A DNA stretch of 64,000 nucleotides from CAZIKF01 sp964539825. Lineage in GTDB: Bacteria; Muiribacteriota; UBA6191. The stretch is taken from assembly GCA_964539825.1 (NCBI GenBank), contig CAZIKF010000020.1, positions 1 through 64,000 on the forward strand, given 5' to 3'. Of this stretch, positions 54,884 to 63,979 are shown piece after piece. Within the stretch, counting starts at the first letter, position 1, and each line of letters opens with the position of its first letter. The translations under genes and the position numbers were made by a program. Under the pieces are notes generated by a model, which saw nothing but the letters and a program-made list of their open reading frames with translations, was not told the origin of the DNA and searched no databases.

Positions 54884-55156
54884 ATGAATAAATCCGAACT
54901 AATCAAGGCGATAGCTGAGAAGGCTTCAATCTCCCAGGCAGATGCTCAGAAGGCTCTGGATGCTTTTCTCGGAACAGTTCAAACCTCTCTACAGCAAGGA
55001 GAGTCGGTACAGTTGGTAGGCTTTGGTTCCTTTAAGGTAACCGAGCGCAAGGCACGCAAGGGAATCAATCCTCAAACCAAGCAGGAGATTACCATCGCCG
55101 CTTCCAAAGTACCCAAGTTTATACCGGGTAAAGAATTCAAAACGGCTGTAAAGTAG
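54884..55156 (+). CDS. HU-type DNA-binding protein
   Basis: 90 residues: MNKSELIKAIAEKASISQADAQKAL, GESVQLVGFGSFKVTERKARKGINPQT and FIPGKEFKTAVK are standard HU/IHF features. The Arg-rich loop (KARKGINP) inserts in the minor groove. Strong AAGGAG ribosome-binding site. It compacts DNA in the nucleoid. The next palindromic repeat begins right after the stop codon. HU is favoured over IHF because of position-independent context. Confidence 0.96.
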   Translation: MNKSELIKAIAEKASISQADAQKALDAFLGTVQTSLQQGESVQLVGFGSFKVTERKARKGINPQTKQEITIAASKVPKFIPGKEFKTAVK

Positions 55157-55313
55157 AAGCGAGAACCGATGCTTTGATGGGTGTTTGTGCACCCAGGAAC
55201 GGCACCTGAAACTGGTTCCCTTGTCGAAGGTAGCGATACCTCCTCCTCACGAGCCACTTCCATGCACCATCCCTGAGCACTCAAACACCCATCACGCATC
55301 GGCCCTCCCCTCA
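55157..55313. repeat. Long palindrome, family copy D
   Basis: ACCGATGCTTTGATGGGTGT at 55165 pairs imperfectly with ACACCCATCACGCATCGG at the right. The core TTCCCTTGTCGAAGGTAGCG and CCTCCTCCTCACGA matches copy A. It starts immediately after the HU stop codon. The remaining 55314-55366 bases hold nothing seen. Confidence 0.75.
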
Positions 55314-55366
55314 TTAAAAGAGGGTCGGTCTGAGAATTGCAGGTTTGGTGTTGCTTCTAGCAGGAT

Positions 55367-56404
55367 CTATAAGGTCTCACGCATACCAAGTAAGAAGGTT
55401 TTGACATTTTCACCCAGGTGGGGTGTGTAGTACCCACCTTCCTGAATGATTACACTCGGAAGTTTGAGTTTTCCGATAATTCTCCCGAGTTTGCCAAAGT
55501 CCCTTGTCTGTAGATTAAAGAATCCAACGGGATCGCGATGGTAGGTATCAAAACCCGCGGATACAATGAGAAAGTCCGCGCTAAAATGCTCCAGGGCCGG
55601 GAGTACATGATTCTCCATAGTTTCCAGGTATTCTTTTCCAGAGGTTCCCTTGGGCAGGGGGAAGTTGAGATTGAAGCCTTCTCCTTTACCTGTTCCAGTT
55701 TCTGATGGGAAGCCCTTGAAAAAGGGGTAACATTCTCGTGGATCACCATGGATGGAAATGACCAATACCCTATCGTCTGCGTAGAAATGGCTTTGGGTTC
55801 CATTGCCGTGGTGAAAGTCGATGTCCAAAAGGGCGACTCTTCCAAACCGGCGCAGGTACTTTCCAGCCAGAGCCGCGTTATTAAAATAGGAATACCCTCC
55901 AAAGTAGTCTCGACTTACATGATGGCCCGGCGGACGGGAAAGGGCGTAAGCCAAGGGTTCCCGATCTCTTCTAACAAGTATGGCGGCCTCCATAGCACAC
56001 GCTGCGCTCCAGGTCGCAGCAGTCCAGGTCTCCGAACTGAGCGGTGTGCCTGCGTCAAAACAGTAACAACCCGCGTGGATAATGTTGGTGGGATCTCCTC
56101 TGGTTTGGCTGCTCTTAGGGAAAACCGAGGGGTAGAATGTCTCACCATGGGGCAGTTGTTTGGCTGTATTATAAAGGGTCAAGAGATTATAGCTGTGGCT
56201 TCGCCGAAGCGCACCGAGGGGAATGTCTTTGGGGCTGATAATATAAAACTCACTGGATTCTTCCAAAGTCTTCAAGATAGATTCCGCGCGAGCAGTGGTT
56301 TCGGGGTGGTCAATCTTGTCTCCAAAAGCCCATTCATACAAGGGTTTAAACCGGAGTTGGTCTTTATGAAAAAAAACGGGGATCTTTGATGGAGTCAAAG
56401 GCAT
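55367..56404 (-). CDS. Histone deacetylase-family amidohydrolase
   Basis: Zinc-dependent deacetylase of the class II/acetylpolyamine amidohydrolase type. RPPGHHVS (active-site His pair), LLDIDFHHGNGTQ (metal Asp and His), SAGFDTYHRDP (second metal Asp) and EGGYY are all intact. The start at ATG 56404 gives the usual N-terminus (IPVFFHKDQLRF); a TTG upstream would add a leader of doubtful value. Substrate in bacteria is typically an acetylated amine or protein; none is indicated here. It is transcribed divergently from secD. Confidence 0.9.
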   Translation of the reverse strand: MPLTPSKIPVFFHKDQLRFKPLYEWAFGDKIDHPETTARAESILKTLEESSEFYIISPKDIPLGALRRSHSYNLLTLYNTAKQLPHGETFYPSVFPKSSQTRGDPTNIIHAGCYCFDAGTPLSSETWTAATWSAACAMEAAILVRRDREPLAYALSRPPGHHVSRDYFGGYSYFNNAALAGKYLRRFGRVALLDIDFHHGNGTQSHFYADDRVLVISIHGDPRECYPFFKGFPSETGTGKGEGFNLNFPLPKGTSGKEYLETMENHVLPALEHFSADFLIVSAGFDTYHRDPVGFFNLQTRDFGKLGRIIGKLKLPSVIIQEGGYYTPHLGENVKTFLLGMRETL

Positions 56405-56745
56405 AGGACTGATTTCTTTGAATTGTTGGCTGAATTTGAGTGTACAAGATACGGATAATATACTCAAAGTGAAGTATTTTGCCCGAGTTCCCGAACAACG
56501 CGCAATCCTACGACTCCTGAACGCATCCGCGATTGAGCCTTCTTCCCTATGGACCTACAGGTGGGTAAACCACTGCTTTATAGCATTGAAGCGATGGGTT
56601 TAGAGTGTTTTGCTGAGCGTATTCGTCTACATTTATTAGGTGTGCCCCGATTCTCGCTGTAACGCGGGTTGCCTAACCGGATTGATTTCTTTATACTGGC
56701 TCTCTTTCATTCGGGCCTCCATTTTCATACACAAAAGGACAGGGA
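56405..56745 (+). pseudogene. Divergent intergenic region with a possible frameshifted small gene
   Basis: 341 bases between the deacetylase and secD. A frame from GTG 56469 reads VKYFARVPEQRAILRLLNAS and stops at 56603. A second frame from ATG 56549 reads MDLQVGKPLLYSIEAMGLEC and stops at 56662. Both look protein-like and together would make one domain of about 65 residues if one frame shift were corrected. No homologue is recognised. The secD promoter is also expected here; AAAGGACAGGG lies before secD. Confidence 0.3.
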
Positions 56746-58305
56746 ATGCGCGAAAATTACACCCCTAAGTTAGTCCTCATCATAATCGTACTTATCTTGA
56801 GTGTTTATACAGCGGTACCTTCCCTGGGATTCTTTCCCGAAGTGGAGGATATAGATCGCAACGGGATCATCTCGGAAATCGACTTTCGGAACTTTCATCG
56901 TTCAAAGATGGAGAGTGATCAATCCTTTCTTTCCGTGTATGACGAAAATAAGAACGGGAAACTGGAAAACTCTGAGTGGGAGACTGGTTATCTAAAGGAA
57001 AAGGACTCTCGCGGCTTAAACCTTGACCCGCGCTTTTGGGACCGATTTTTCTATGATAAAACCGTGACCCTGGGATTAGACCTGCAAGGTGGAATTGACT
57101 TGATTTACAGGGTCGAATCAGAAGAACCCATCAAGGATGAAAAAGACCGCAGAGGACTACTTCGAAAGACAATCCAGGTCTTGAAAAATCGAATCGATAT
57201 TCTGGGGATCACAGAGCCTGTAGTCCAGCGCTATGACCAGGATCACATCCGAATTCAGCTAGCGGGCCGCTTTGATGAAGGACAGGTGAAAACCATTATT
57301 GGGCAAACCGACCTCCTTAAATTTCAAGAGGTTATCGATTCCCAGGAAACGGCTCTTGGCTTTGGTGCGCAGGCCCGAAATTCAGCCTATGAAATTGTTC
57401 GACAGGTCCGCCAGTTGGACAAGAGTGGAAAAGAAACGGCAGCCCCTCTATGGTTTCTCCTGAAAAGAGCACCAATCGTAAAGGGTGATGAAATTGACTC
57501 CGCCTTTCCTCGTTTCGATCAGTTTGGGAAGCCTGAAATAGGGCTTAAGTTTAAAGCTGCTGGTGCTGAGACACTGATGAAAGAAACCAAAAGGCTGGTA
57601 GGACGCAGAGTAGCCATTGTTCTTGGTGGAGAGGTTTACATGGCTCCCAATATCAAGGAGCAGTTTGGGGCCGAATGTGTCGTCGAAGGCAACTTCAACC
57701 TGGATTATGTGAGAGGGATTGTGGATGTCTTAAAGGCAGGATCCCTGCCTGCGAAGCTTATCCCCGTACATGAGAACCGAATTGGAGCTACCCTGGGCCA
57801 AGATTCTGTTGAACGGGGATTTCTGGCCGGAAAAATTGGCTTTTTACTTGTATTTGTTCTCATGTTTGTCTGGTATCGAGGTTCTGGTTTGGTAGCGAAC
57901 CTATCTTTGATTTTCAACTTGCTGGTTCTTCTGGCACTGATGGTTTTCTTGGGCGCAACCATGACTCTTCCAGGTATAGCTGGTTTGATTTTGACCGTGG
58001 GAATGGCTGTGGATGCCAATGTTATTATCTTTGAGCGAATCCGCGAGGAACTTAAGGCGGGTAAGTCTTCCCGCGCGGCCATAGACGTGGGTTTTAATAA
58101 GGCTTTTACCGCGATTTTGGATGCCAATATCACCTCCCTTTTAACCTGCTTCATTCTTTTCAAATTTGGCTCTGGTCCTATTCAAGGGTTTGCGGTAACT
58201 CTATCCTTGGGAATCATCGCAAGTATGTTCACCGCGATCTTTGTAGTGAAGATTTTACTTGGAGCATACTACGGTCGCGAACGGCGTCAGGCACTTAGCA
58301 TATAG
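56746..58305 (+). CDS. secD: Protein translocase subunit SecD with EF-hand pair
   Basis: Proton-driven partner of SecYEG that pulls proteins into the periplasm. First membrane segment about residues 8-28, LGLDLQGG (109-116), the large periplasmic P1 region, and five C-terminal membrane helices with VGMAVDANVIIFERIREE. Between the first helix and LGLDLQGG two perfect 12-residue EF-hand loops occur: D35-x-D37-x-N39-G40...D46 and D66-x-N68-x-N70-G71...E77. Such loops bind calcium. I know of no described SecD with them. Four bases or so before secF. Confidence 0.95.
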   Translation: MRENYTPKLVLIIIVLILSVYTAVPSLGFFPEVEDIDRNGIISEIDFRNFHRSKMESDQSFLSVYDENKNGKLENSEWETGYLKEKDSRGLNLDPRFWDRFFYDKTVTLGLDLQGGIDLIYRVESEEPIKDEKDRRGLLRKTIQVLKNRIDILGITEPVVQRYDQDHIRIQLAGRFDEGQVKTIIGQTDLLKFQEVIDSQETALGFGAQARNSAYEIVRQVRQLDKSGKETAAPLWFLLKRAPIVKGDEIDSAFPRFDQFGKPEIGLKFKAAGAETLMKETKRLVGRRVAIVLGGEVYMAPNIKEQFGAECVVEGNFNLDYVRGIVDVLKAGSLPAKLIPVHENRIGATLGQDSVERGFLAGKIGFLLVFVLMFVWYRGSGLVANLSLIFNLLVLLALMVFLGATMTLPGIAGLILTVGMAVDANVIIFERIREELKAGKSSRAAIDVGFNKAFTAILDANITSLLTCFILFKFGSGPIQGFAVTLSLGIIASMFTAIFVVKILLGAYYGRERRQALSI

Positions 58306-58314
58306 AGGTTGATT

Positions 58315-59256
58315 ATGAACTGGAACTTTGTTGGAATGCGGGCTACCTTTTACACCCTCTCACTCCTTGCGATCGCTCTTTGCATCGGTTTGATTTCCTG
58401 GAAGGGATTAAACCTCGGAATTGAGTTTCGTTCCGGTTCCGTTTTGCGCGTAAGTTTTGAAGAAAAGGTGACGCGTGAGGATGTAAAAAAGATTCTTTCA
58501 CTGGAAAAATTTAAACAGCATTTTAAAAGATTCCAGGTTCAGCAGATTGATCCAGAGGATGTAATTGGCTCGAAGGATAGGGAGTTTTTCATTACATCGG
58601 ATTTTATCCCCGGTTCCACTGATTCAGAGGGAATGGACCGCATAGTCCTAAGAGAGTTTCAAAAGAGCTTTCCCTCCGCAAAGGCGAATGAATTCATAAA
58701 CATTGGGCCTTCCATTGGGGATGATTTGAAAGAAGCCGCGATCTACTCAATCATTTTCTCTATCCTTGCGATCATTCTTTATATCACCGTTCGATTTGAA
58801 TTTCGATTCGGGGTCGCTGCGATCATTGCTCTGGTACATGATGTATCGATTGTGCTTGGAATTTTTGCTCTTACACAAACGATCTTTTCTTCTTCCACCA
58901 TTGCTGCGATCCTAACCATTATCGGATATTCTTTGAATGATACGATCGTCATCATGGACCGGATTCGCGAAAATACTAAACTTTTACGAAAAGAACCTTT
59001 TTCTACCATTGTGAATACATCCTTGAACCAATCTCTGAAAAGGACTGTCTTTACTTCCATTACCACGCTCTGCCCCATTGTGGTCCTCTTTCTATACGGT
59101 GGAACGGGAGTTTATTCCTTTTCTTTCGCGCTGCTAATCGGAATTGTGGTCGGAACTTATAGCTCCATGTGTACTGCGGCTCAGGTACTCGTAACCTGGG
59201 AACTGGTCAAGCCCCATGTTGATGGGGATCTCACTCCGGTAAGACAAAACGCCTAG
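58315..59256 (+). CDS. secF: Protein translocase subunit SecF
   Basis: Six membrane helices. FRSGSVLRVSF near the start, then ILAIILYITVRFEFRFGVAAI, GYSLNDTIVIMDRIRENT and SITTLCPIVVLFLYGG, the SecF hallmarks. ATG 58315 follows AGAGGTTG; an upstream TTG (58309) is less likely. With SecD it forms one complex. No EF-hand here. Confidence 0.95.
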   Translation: MNWNFVGMRATFYTLSLLAIALCIGLISWKGLNLGIEFRSGSVLRVSFEEKVTREDVKKILSLEKFKQHFKRFQVQQIDPEDVIGSKDREFFITSDFIPGSTDSEGMDRIVLREFQKSFPSAKANEFINIGPSIGDDLKEAAIYSIIFSILAIILYITVRFEFRFGVAAIIALVHDVSIVLGIFALTQTIFSSSTIAAILTIIGYSLNDTIVIMDRIRENTKLLRKEPFSTIVNTSLNQSLKRTVFTSITTLCPIVVLFLYGGTGVYSFSFALLIGIVVGTYSSMCTAAQVLVTWELVKPHVDGDLTPVRQNA

Positions 59257-59288
59257 GCCCTTGGCAATAGACTAACCACTGCTTCGCG

Positions 59289-60107
59289 CTAGTTGATTAG
59301 ACTATGGGCTAAAATTGCCAGACCAATCATCGAGACGAAGCATAGGCTAAGTCCAAGGTCAGCCCTTCCAAGACTGTACTCATGGATTGAAGTCCTCTGT
59401 CGATCGGGATCGAAACCCCTGACTTCCATGGCGATAGCGAGACGGTCGGCTCTTTCAAACGCGGAATGAAATAGAGGAACAAGTATACTCAGATATGCCC
59501 TTGCGCGATCCCTTAGCGACCCTTTTGAAAAGGAGGCTCCACGGGCTTTTTGAGCCAGTCTGAGCTTTTCCATCTCCTCGAGTAGGACGGGTATGAACCT
59601 TAGTGAAATGGCCAGCATCAAGGAGAATTCCTGGGAAGGGAAGCCAAGAGGTTTTAATGGTTTGAGAATTTTTTCAAGAGCATAGGTAATCTCAATGGAG
59701 GAAGTAGTGATGGTAAGTAGAGATGATCCCAGCACTACAAGGATCAATCTAAGGCAGTAGAATCCTCCTCTTTCAATTCCCTCGAAGGAAAAGCCAAATC
59801 CAAGGACTTCACCGGAAGTGGGGCCAACGGGAGAAAAAGTATGCAGGAGGAAAGTCAGTGCCAGTAAGAAATACAAAGGTGCCAGCCCTTTTAGGATCAC
59901 TCTCAGGGGAGCGCCCGCTACAGGAAAGGACAGCAAGGTCAAGGGTAGTACCGCCAGAAATTGTCTAATTTCGGTTAGGTGAAAGATAAAAATACAATAG
60001 AAAAAGAGCAGACCGATCTTAAAACCTGGATGAGCCGCATGAAGAAAGGAGGTCCCTGGGTAATATTGCCCGATTACCAGGCGTGAGCTTGAGTTCATCG
60101 AGGCCAT
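59289..60107 (-). CDS. EcfT/CbiQ-like transmembrane protein, apparently orphan
   Basis: Five membrane helices (FKIGLLFFYCIFIFHL; LAPLYFLLALTFLL; LRLILVVLGSSLLTI and others). Two coupling motifs characteristic of EcfT: QKARGASF (the Ala-Arg-Gly box) and MEVRGFDP (Val-Arg-Gly here). EcfT links two EcfA ATPases to a vitamin-binding S protein. No EcfA or S gene occurs in this window, so partners are elsewhere or the protein is solitary. The first Met (60107) and one three codons later are both possible. Confidence 0.85.
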   Translation of the reverse strand: MASMNSSSRLVIGQYYPGTSFLHAAHPGFKIGLLFFYCIFIFHLTEIRQFLAVLPLTLLSFPVAGAPLRVILKGLAPLYFLLALTFLLHTFSPVGPTSGEVLGFGFSFEGIERGGFYCLRLILVVLGSSLLTITTSSIEITYALEKILKPLKPLGFPSQEFSLMLAISLRFIPVLLEEMEKLRLAQKARGASFSKGSLRDRARAYLSILVPLFHSAFERADRLAIAMEVRGFDPDRQRTSIHEYSLGRADLGLSLCFVSMIGLAILAHSLIN

Positions 60108-60307
60108 TGTATCACCGGGTTTGAATTCAACACCGCAGCAGCTTCAAATAACTCCACTGGCTTCATCAGAGTGGACAGCCTTTTGTATCCATTCCAGGGA
60201 TCATTGCTCTTCTTTACATAGATTCTATACCCCGCTGGTCCAAGGAAGGTTTCATCCAAGCGATATCAGCGGTAGAATGGTTTGCGAGGATTTGAAAGGT
60301 AAATTTT

Positions 60308-61543
60308 ATGCGACCAGAAATACTAGGAATGATACTGGCAGGCGGAAAGGGAACCCGGCTAGAACCTTTAACCAAGTACCGCTCTAAGCCATCTGTGCCC
60401 TTTGGAGGGCGATATCGAATCATTGATTTTGCTTTAAGCAATTTTATTAATTCCGGGATCTACGCGCTTTATGTTCTGACACAGTTCAAATCTCAGTCCC
60501 TGACCGAGCATATACACGAGACCTGGAATTTCTCCTCCATTCTCAGGAGCCAGTTCATTACCTGCGTACCGGCCCAAATGATGAAGGGAGATAACTGGTA
60601 CGAGGGTACCGCGGATGCCATTTATCAAAATCTGAATTTGATACGAGAGAGGAATCCGTTTCTGGTAGCCGTCTTTGGAGGGGATCACATTTATAAAATG
60701 GATATTTCAGCTATGGCGAAGTATCACCATGAGAAGTCCGCCGACTGCACGGTGGCGGCGATCCCTGTTTCCCTGGAGGAGGCCAGTTCTTTTGGGGTCA
60801 TCGAGGTGGACTCAGATTGGAAGGTAGTTGGTTTTCAGGAAAAACCGGAAAACCCAACGCCAATGCCCAATGATCCCACCAGGGCTTTGGCGTCTATGGG
60901 AAACTACATTTTCAGTACCAGGGAGTTAATCAGGATTCTCGATGAAGATTCTCAGGATACCCAGAGCAGTCATGACTTTGGAAAGGATATTTTGCCTAAG
61001 CTCAAGGAGGAAGGCCGTCTCTATGCTTATGATTTCGGTCGAAATATCATTCCCGGTTCCTCCTCGTTGGAAGCAAACAGTTATTGGCGGGATGTGGGAA
61101 CCATTGATGCATACTACGAGGCGACTATGGACCTGCGTGCCGTTCGGCCTGCTCTGGACCTCTATAATCGTGAGTGGCCGATTCGATCCTCAGTTACCTA
61201 CTCGCCGCCCGCAAAGTTCGTGCACCTGGGACCTCATCGGACAGGTCATGCTATCAACTCGATTGTCGGTGAAGGGGCGATTATTTCAGGCGCGCTGATT
61301 AAAGATTCGGTGGTTTCCCCAAACGTACGCATCAACAGTTTCTCTGAGGTGGAAGGCTGCATCTTGTTTGACGGTGTGGAAGTCAGTAGAAACGTCCGTT
61401 TACGTCACTGCATCATTGATAAACACGTGAAAATTCCAGAAGGAACAGAGATCGGTTTTGATTTGAAAAAAGATGCGGAAAAATGGACAGTCACAGATTC
61501 TGGCATCGTGGTCATAGAAAAAGAACGTCAGTTTCTTGCGTAA
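60308..61543 (+). CDS. glgC: Glucose-1-phosphate adenylyltransferase
   Basis: Makes ADP-glucose for glycogen. ILAGGKGTRLEPLTKYRSKP at the N-terminus, FGGDHIYKMD, GVIEVD, FQEKPENP, and a C-terminal hexapeptide (left-handed beta-helix) domain with IVGEGAIISGALIKDSVVSPNV. Length 411 is normal. No other glycogen gene adjoins it. A palindromic repeat starts near its end. Confidence 0.95.
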   Translation: MRPEILGMILAGGKGTRLEPLTKYRSKPSVPFGGRYRIIDFALSNFINSGIYALYVLTQFKSQSLTEHIHETWNFSSILRSQFITCVPAQMMKGDNWYEGTADAIYQNLNLIRERNPFLVAVFGGDHIYKMDISAMAKYHHEKSADCTVAAIPVSLEEASSFGVIEVDSDWKVVGFQEKPENPTPMPNDPTRALASMGNYIFSTRELIRILDEDSQDTQSSHDFGKDILPKLKEEGRLYAYDFGRNIIPGSSSLEANSYWRDVGTIDAYYEATMDLRAVRPALDLYNREWPIRSSVTYSPPAKFVHLGPHRTGHAINSIVGEGAIISGALIKDSVVSPNVRINSFSEVEGCILFDGVEVSRNVRLRHCIIDKHVKIPEGTEIGFDLKKDAEKWTVTDSGIVVIEKERQFLA

Positions 61544-61545
61544 AC

Positions 61546-61697
61546 CGAGTACGGGAAAATTCAGAGCTTTAGAGCGGCCATAGACTTCGCCTTCTGGTGG
61601 TTCCCTCCTTGAACGTAGCGATTGCTACGTCCTTCGTCACGAACCACCACAATGCTCGCCTCTGACCACTCTAAAGCTCTGAATTTTCCCGCACTCG
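61546..61697. repeat. Long palindrome, family copy E
   Basis: CGAGTACGGGAAAATTCAGA and the following GCTTTAGAG pair almost perfectly with the right arm that ends near 61697. The centre is GTAGCGATTGCTAC, close to that of copy A, with CCTTCGTCACGAACC beside it. It begins two bases after the glgC stop codon. A second copy of its outer end (CCCGCACTCGATT) recurs near 61828, suggesting an older degraded copy in 61698-61971. Nothing else was recognised there. Confidence 0.8.
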
Positions 61698-61971
61698 ATT
61701 TACAATTTTTTTTTGCCATTTTGGGCTCTGCTCTAATGTCACTGAGTTTGGATATATCCTCCATGCTAGCCCCTTCGTCATCTTCACAGGTCTCGAGCTT
61801 TTCGCTCGCCCAGGGGCTCCGAAATTCCCCGCACTCGATTCACCATCATATTCATCAATTTAGGGCTTGTCCCTCAGATTCATCAGCTCGTGGTGACTAA
61901 GGCGAAATTGGAACTTTCTCGCTGCGTTCTTCTTGCTGAGTTACCCTCTTTGGCCTTAGAGGGAGAACATT

Positions 61972-62784
61972 ATGAGACCTGAGTATAAGAAACTTCGACT
62001 TTCAGAAGAGACCGCCGCTGTATTTGATTCATTCCTGGAGCAATTTGAAGCAAAACTGTTGGATCCTTCTACGGATAATAATGAACTGGTCTGTGAAACC
62101 ATCTACTGTTTGGAAACCGGGCAGCGAGGATACCTGGAGGCATTGTCGGCGGCCAGGGAGAAAGAGGATTTCCTGAGTCTGACCAATCTTCTTTCCATGG
62201 ATCCACGAAACGCCGCTCAGGAACCGGAATATTACGGAGATATCGACCTCGAAAAATACTCTCGCAACAAACCATTGCATTGGCTTTGGACTTATTTTGA
62301 CAGGTTGCCGCTCTCTCGAAACACCCTTTTTGCTTTTCAATTTCGCAGAATCCTGGGGCGCTTTATGTTTCGCCACCTTGGGGAGAATGTGAAGCTTTTT
62401 CATAACATTGAATTCACCTATGGGTACAACCTTAAAATCGAGGACAACGTGGTGATTCATCGTGAAGTCATGCTCGATGATCGTGGTTCTATTCACATCA
62501 AGAAGAACGCCTCAGTTTCTGACTACGCTCATATCTATTCCCATCATCATCATGTGAATGACATCTATGACATCTCTTTGCATGAGACTGTGATTGGTGA
62601 AGGAGCGAGGGTTACCTATCATTCCACCGTACTCTCAGGTCAGAGCCTGGGTGATTTCGCGATTCTTGGGTCCATGGGTCTGGCTACCCGGCCTGTTGAG
62701 TCCGGCATCATTAAGGGCGGCATTCCTGCCAAACAGATTGGAAAAGTTGATCCCGATTCAGCTTCTGCACACAAGTGTAGTTAA
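61972..62784 (+). CDS. Left-handed beta-helix (hexapeptide) acyltransferase
   Basis: 270 residues. An N-terminal helical half (about 1-135, with HWLWTYFDRLPLSRN) is followed by hexapeptide repeats (LKIEDNVVIHREVMLDDRG, IHIKKNASVSDYAHIYSHHHH, ETVIGEGARVTYHSTVLSG) forming a left-handed beta-helix. A His-rich segment (HHHHVN) supplies the probable catalytic site. This is an O- or N-acetyltransferase type of the maltose/NodL family. Acceptor unknown; possibly a sugar or lipid. An extended N-terminus is unusual for that family. Confidence 0.85.
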   Translation: MRPEYKKLRLSEETAAVFDSFLEQFEAKLLDPSTDNNELVCETIYCLETGQRGYLEALSAAREKEDFLSLTNLLSMDPRNAAQEPEYYGDIDLEKYSRNKPLHWLWTYFDRLPLSRNTLFAFQFRRILGRFMFRHLGENVKLFHNIEFTYGYNLKIEDNVVIHREVMLDDRGSIHIKKNASVSDYAHIYSHHHHVNDIYDISLHETVIGEGARVTYHSTVLSGQSLGDFAILGSMGLATRPVESGIIKGGIPAKQIGKVDPDSASAHKCS

Positions 62785-62902
62785 ATTTCTCCCCCGAACA
62801 ACCGATCATTTTCACTCTACTGGTTTGAATCTAAAATCCAGTGAACTGACGCAACAAAATTCACATTAGTTCGTATTTCCTTAGAGGAAAAGAAAGAATT
62901 CC

Positions 62903-63979
62903 ATGGTTCGTCTATTTATTTCATATTTGTTGACCTTCTTTGTCGTGGTTTCCCCCGGCTTTTCCGGGAGTTTCCTACCAGATTTTTTCGGACTGGAAAA
63001 TGGCCAGATGGAAGAGGATGAGGAGGTTTCTCCCTTTCCTTGCGGAAGGGTTGAAGCAGGCAGCAACAAAGAGGCGATGCTGCTTGAACTTTCCGATCCG
63101 AAGACCCTGAGGACGGTAGAGGAGTTGGAGTCCAGGCTGTCCAGGATTCGTCAGTTATTTGCCTCAGAAGGAGATCGCCGCGGAATTTTTTCTTCTATTT
63201 ACCACGAAGTGTCCAAGGGTGCCTTGGCAGCTTTGAAAAGTGGCACTTTTAAGAAGGAAAAAGCGGTTCGAAGGGTAATCGTTGAATTTGGTCGTACCTA
63301 TTTAAACGCGTTATTCGGACATCTCAAAGGTACCCAGATTAAGGAGGAATGGGCTCAATATTTTGATCAGGCCTCTCAATGTGATATCCATCCCCTTAAG
63401 ACTTGTTCCACAGCGATGAACACACACATTGTTTTGGATCTTGTGGATGCCTTGCTTCTAGCTGAAGTGGATTCTGAGTTCTTTGACGAGTATATGCTGC
63501 TTGGTGACGGACTGGTGGAGAGAATTCCTAATGTAGCTCAGGCTCTTGAGGATGATTTTGGGGTTCCCAAAGATGAGGCTCTGGGCTTCTTCCGCGGCTG
63601 GATGGCGGGAAGCGGAGTCAACATCGGCATCAACGCCTTAAGAAAAGCCTGGCATTCCCTTTCCTTCTCAGAAGAAAAATTTGAAGAAGAGGACGTTACG
63701 GGACGTTTCAATATGCAGTTTTTACGTAAGGGTGCCTGGACAGACGCTGCAGGTCAAGCGCCGTGGATGAAATCAAAACCGCGGGGCGGCCACGCTTTGC
63801 GCAACTACAAAAAGGCAGTGCAGAAAGCCAGGGCAAAAGGAAAGATTACACCTGAGCAGACCACCTGGATGTCTGTTAAATGGAAAGCCTACCAGGGAGC
63901 GTTTAGCGCTATGGGTTGGTTCATCGACGAAGATAACGCAGTTGCGGAACTGGGAACTACCGGCACATCAGTAGAATAG
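62903..63979 (+). CDS. Exported DUF5995-like protein
   Basis: Signal peptide (MVRLFISYLLTFFVVVSPGFSG) then an acidic linker. The core has IFSSIYHEVSKGALAALKSG, FGRTYLNALF and MNTHIVLDLVDALLLAE, which resembles the 'mNaHInrDL..AL' pattern of DUF5995. The tail (about 290-358) is basic and polar. No enzymatic role known. The last gene of the window; it ends 21 bases before the edge. Confidence 0.6.
   Translation: MVRLFISYLLTFFVVVSPGFSGSFLPDFFGLENGQMEEDEEVSPFPCGRVEAGSNKEAMLLELSDPKTLRTVEELESRLSRIRQLFASEGDRRGIFSSIYHEVSKGALAALKSGTFKKEKAVRRVIVEFGRTYLNALFGHLKGTQIKEEWAQYFDQASQCDIHPLKTCSTAMNTHIVLDLVDALLLAEVDSEFFDEYMLLGDGLVERIPNVAQALEDDFGVPKDEALGFFRGWMAGSGVNIGINALRKAWHSLSFSEEKFEEEDVTGRFNMQFLRKGAWTDAAGQAPWMKSKPRGGHALRNYKKAVQKARAKGKITPEQTTWMSVKWKAYQGAFSAMGWFIDEDNAVAELGTTGTSVE

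Noticed and set aside
60121..60387. An 88-codon frame before and inside glgC
   Set aside because: It overlaps the secure glgC start in another frame and has no support.
61622..61900. A 92-codon plus-strand frame after glgC
   Set aside because: It starts inside palindrome E and is Ser/Phe-rich low complexity without a ribosome-binding site; it is repeat-derived.
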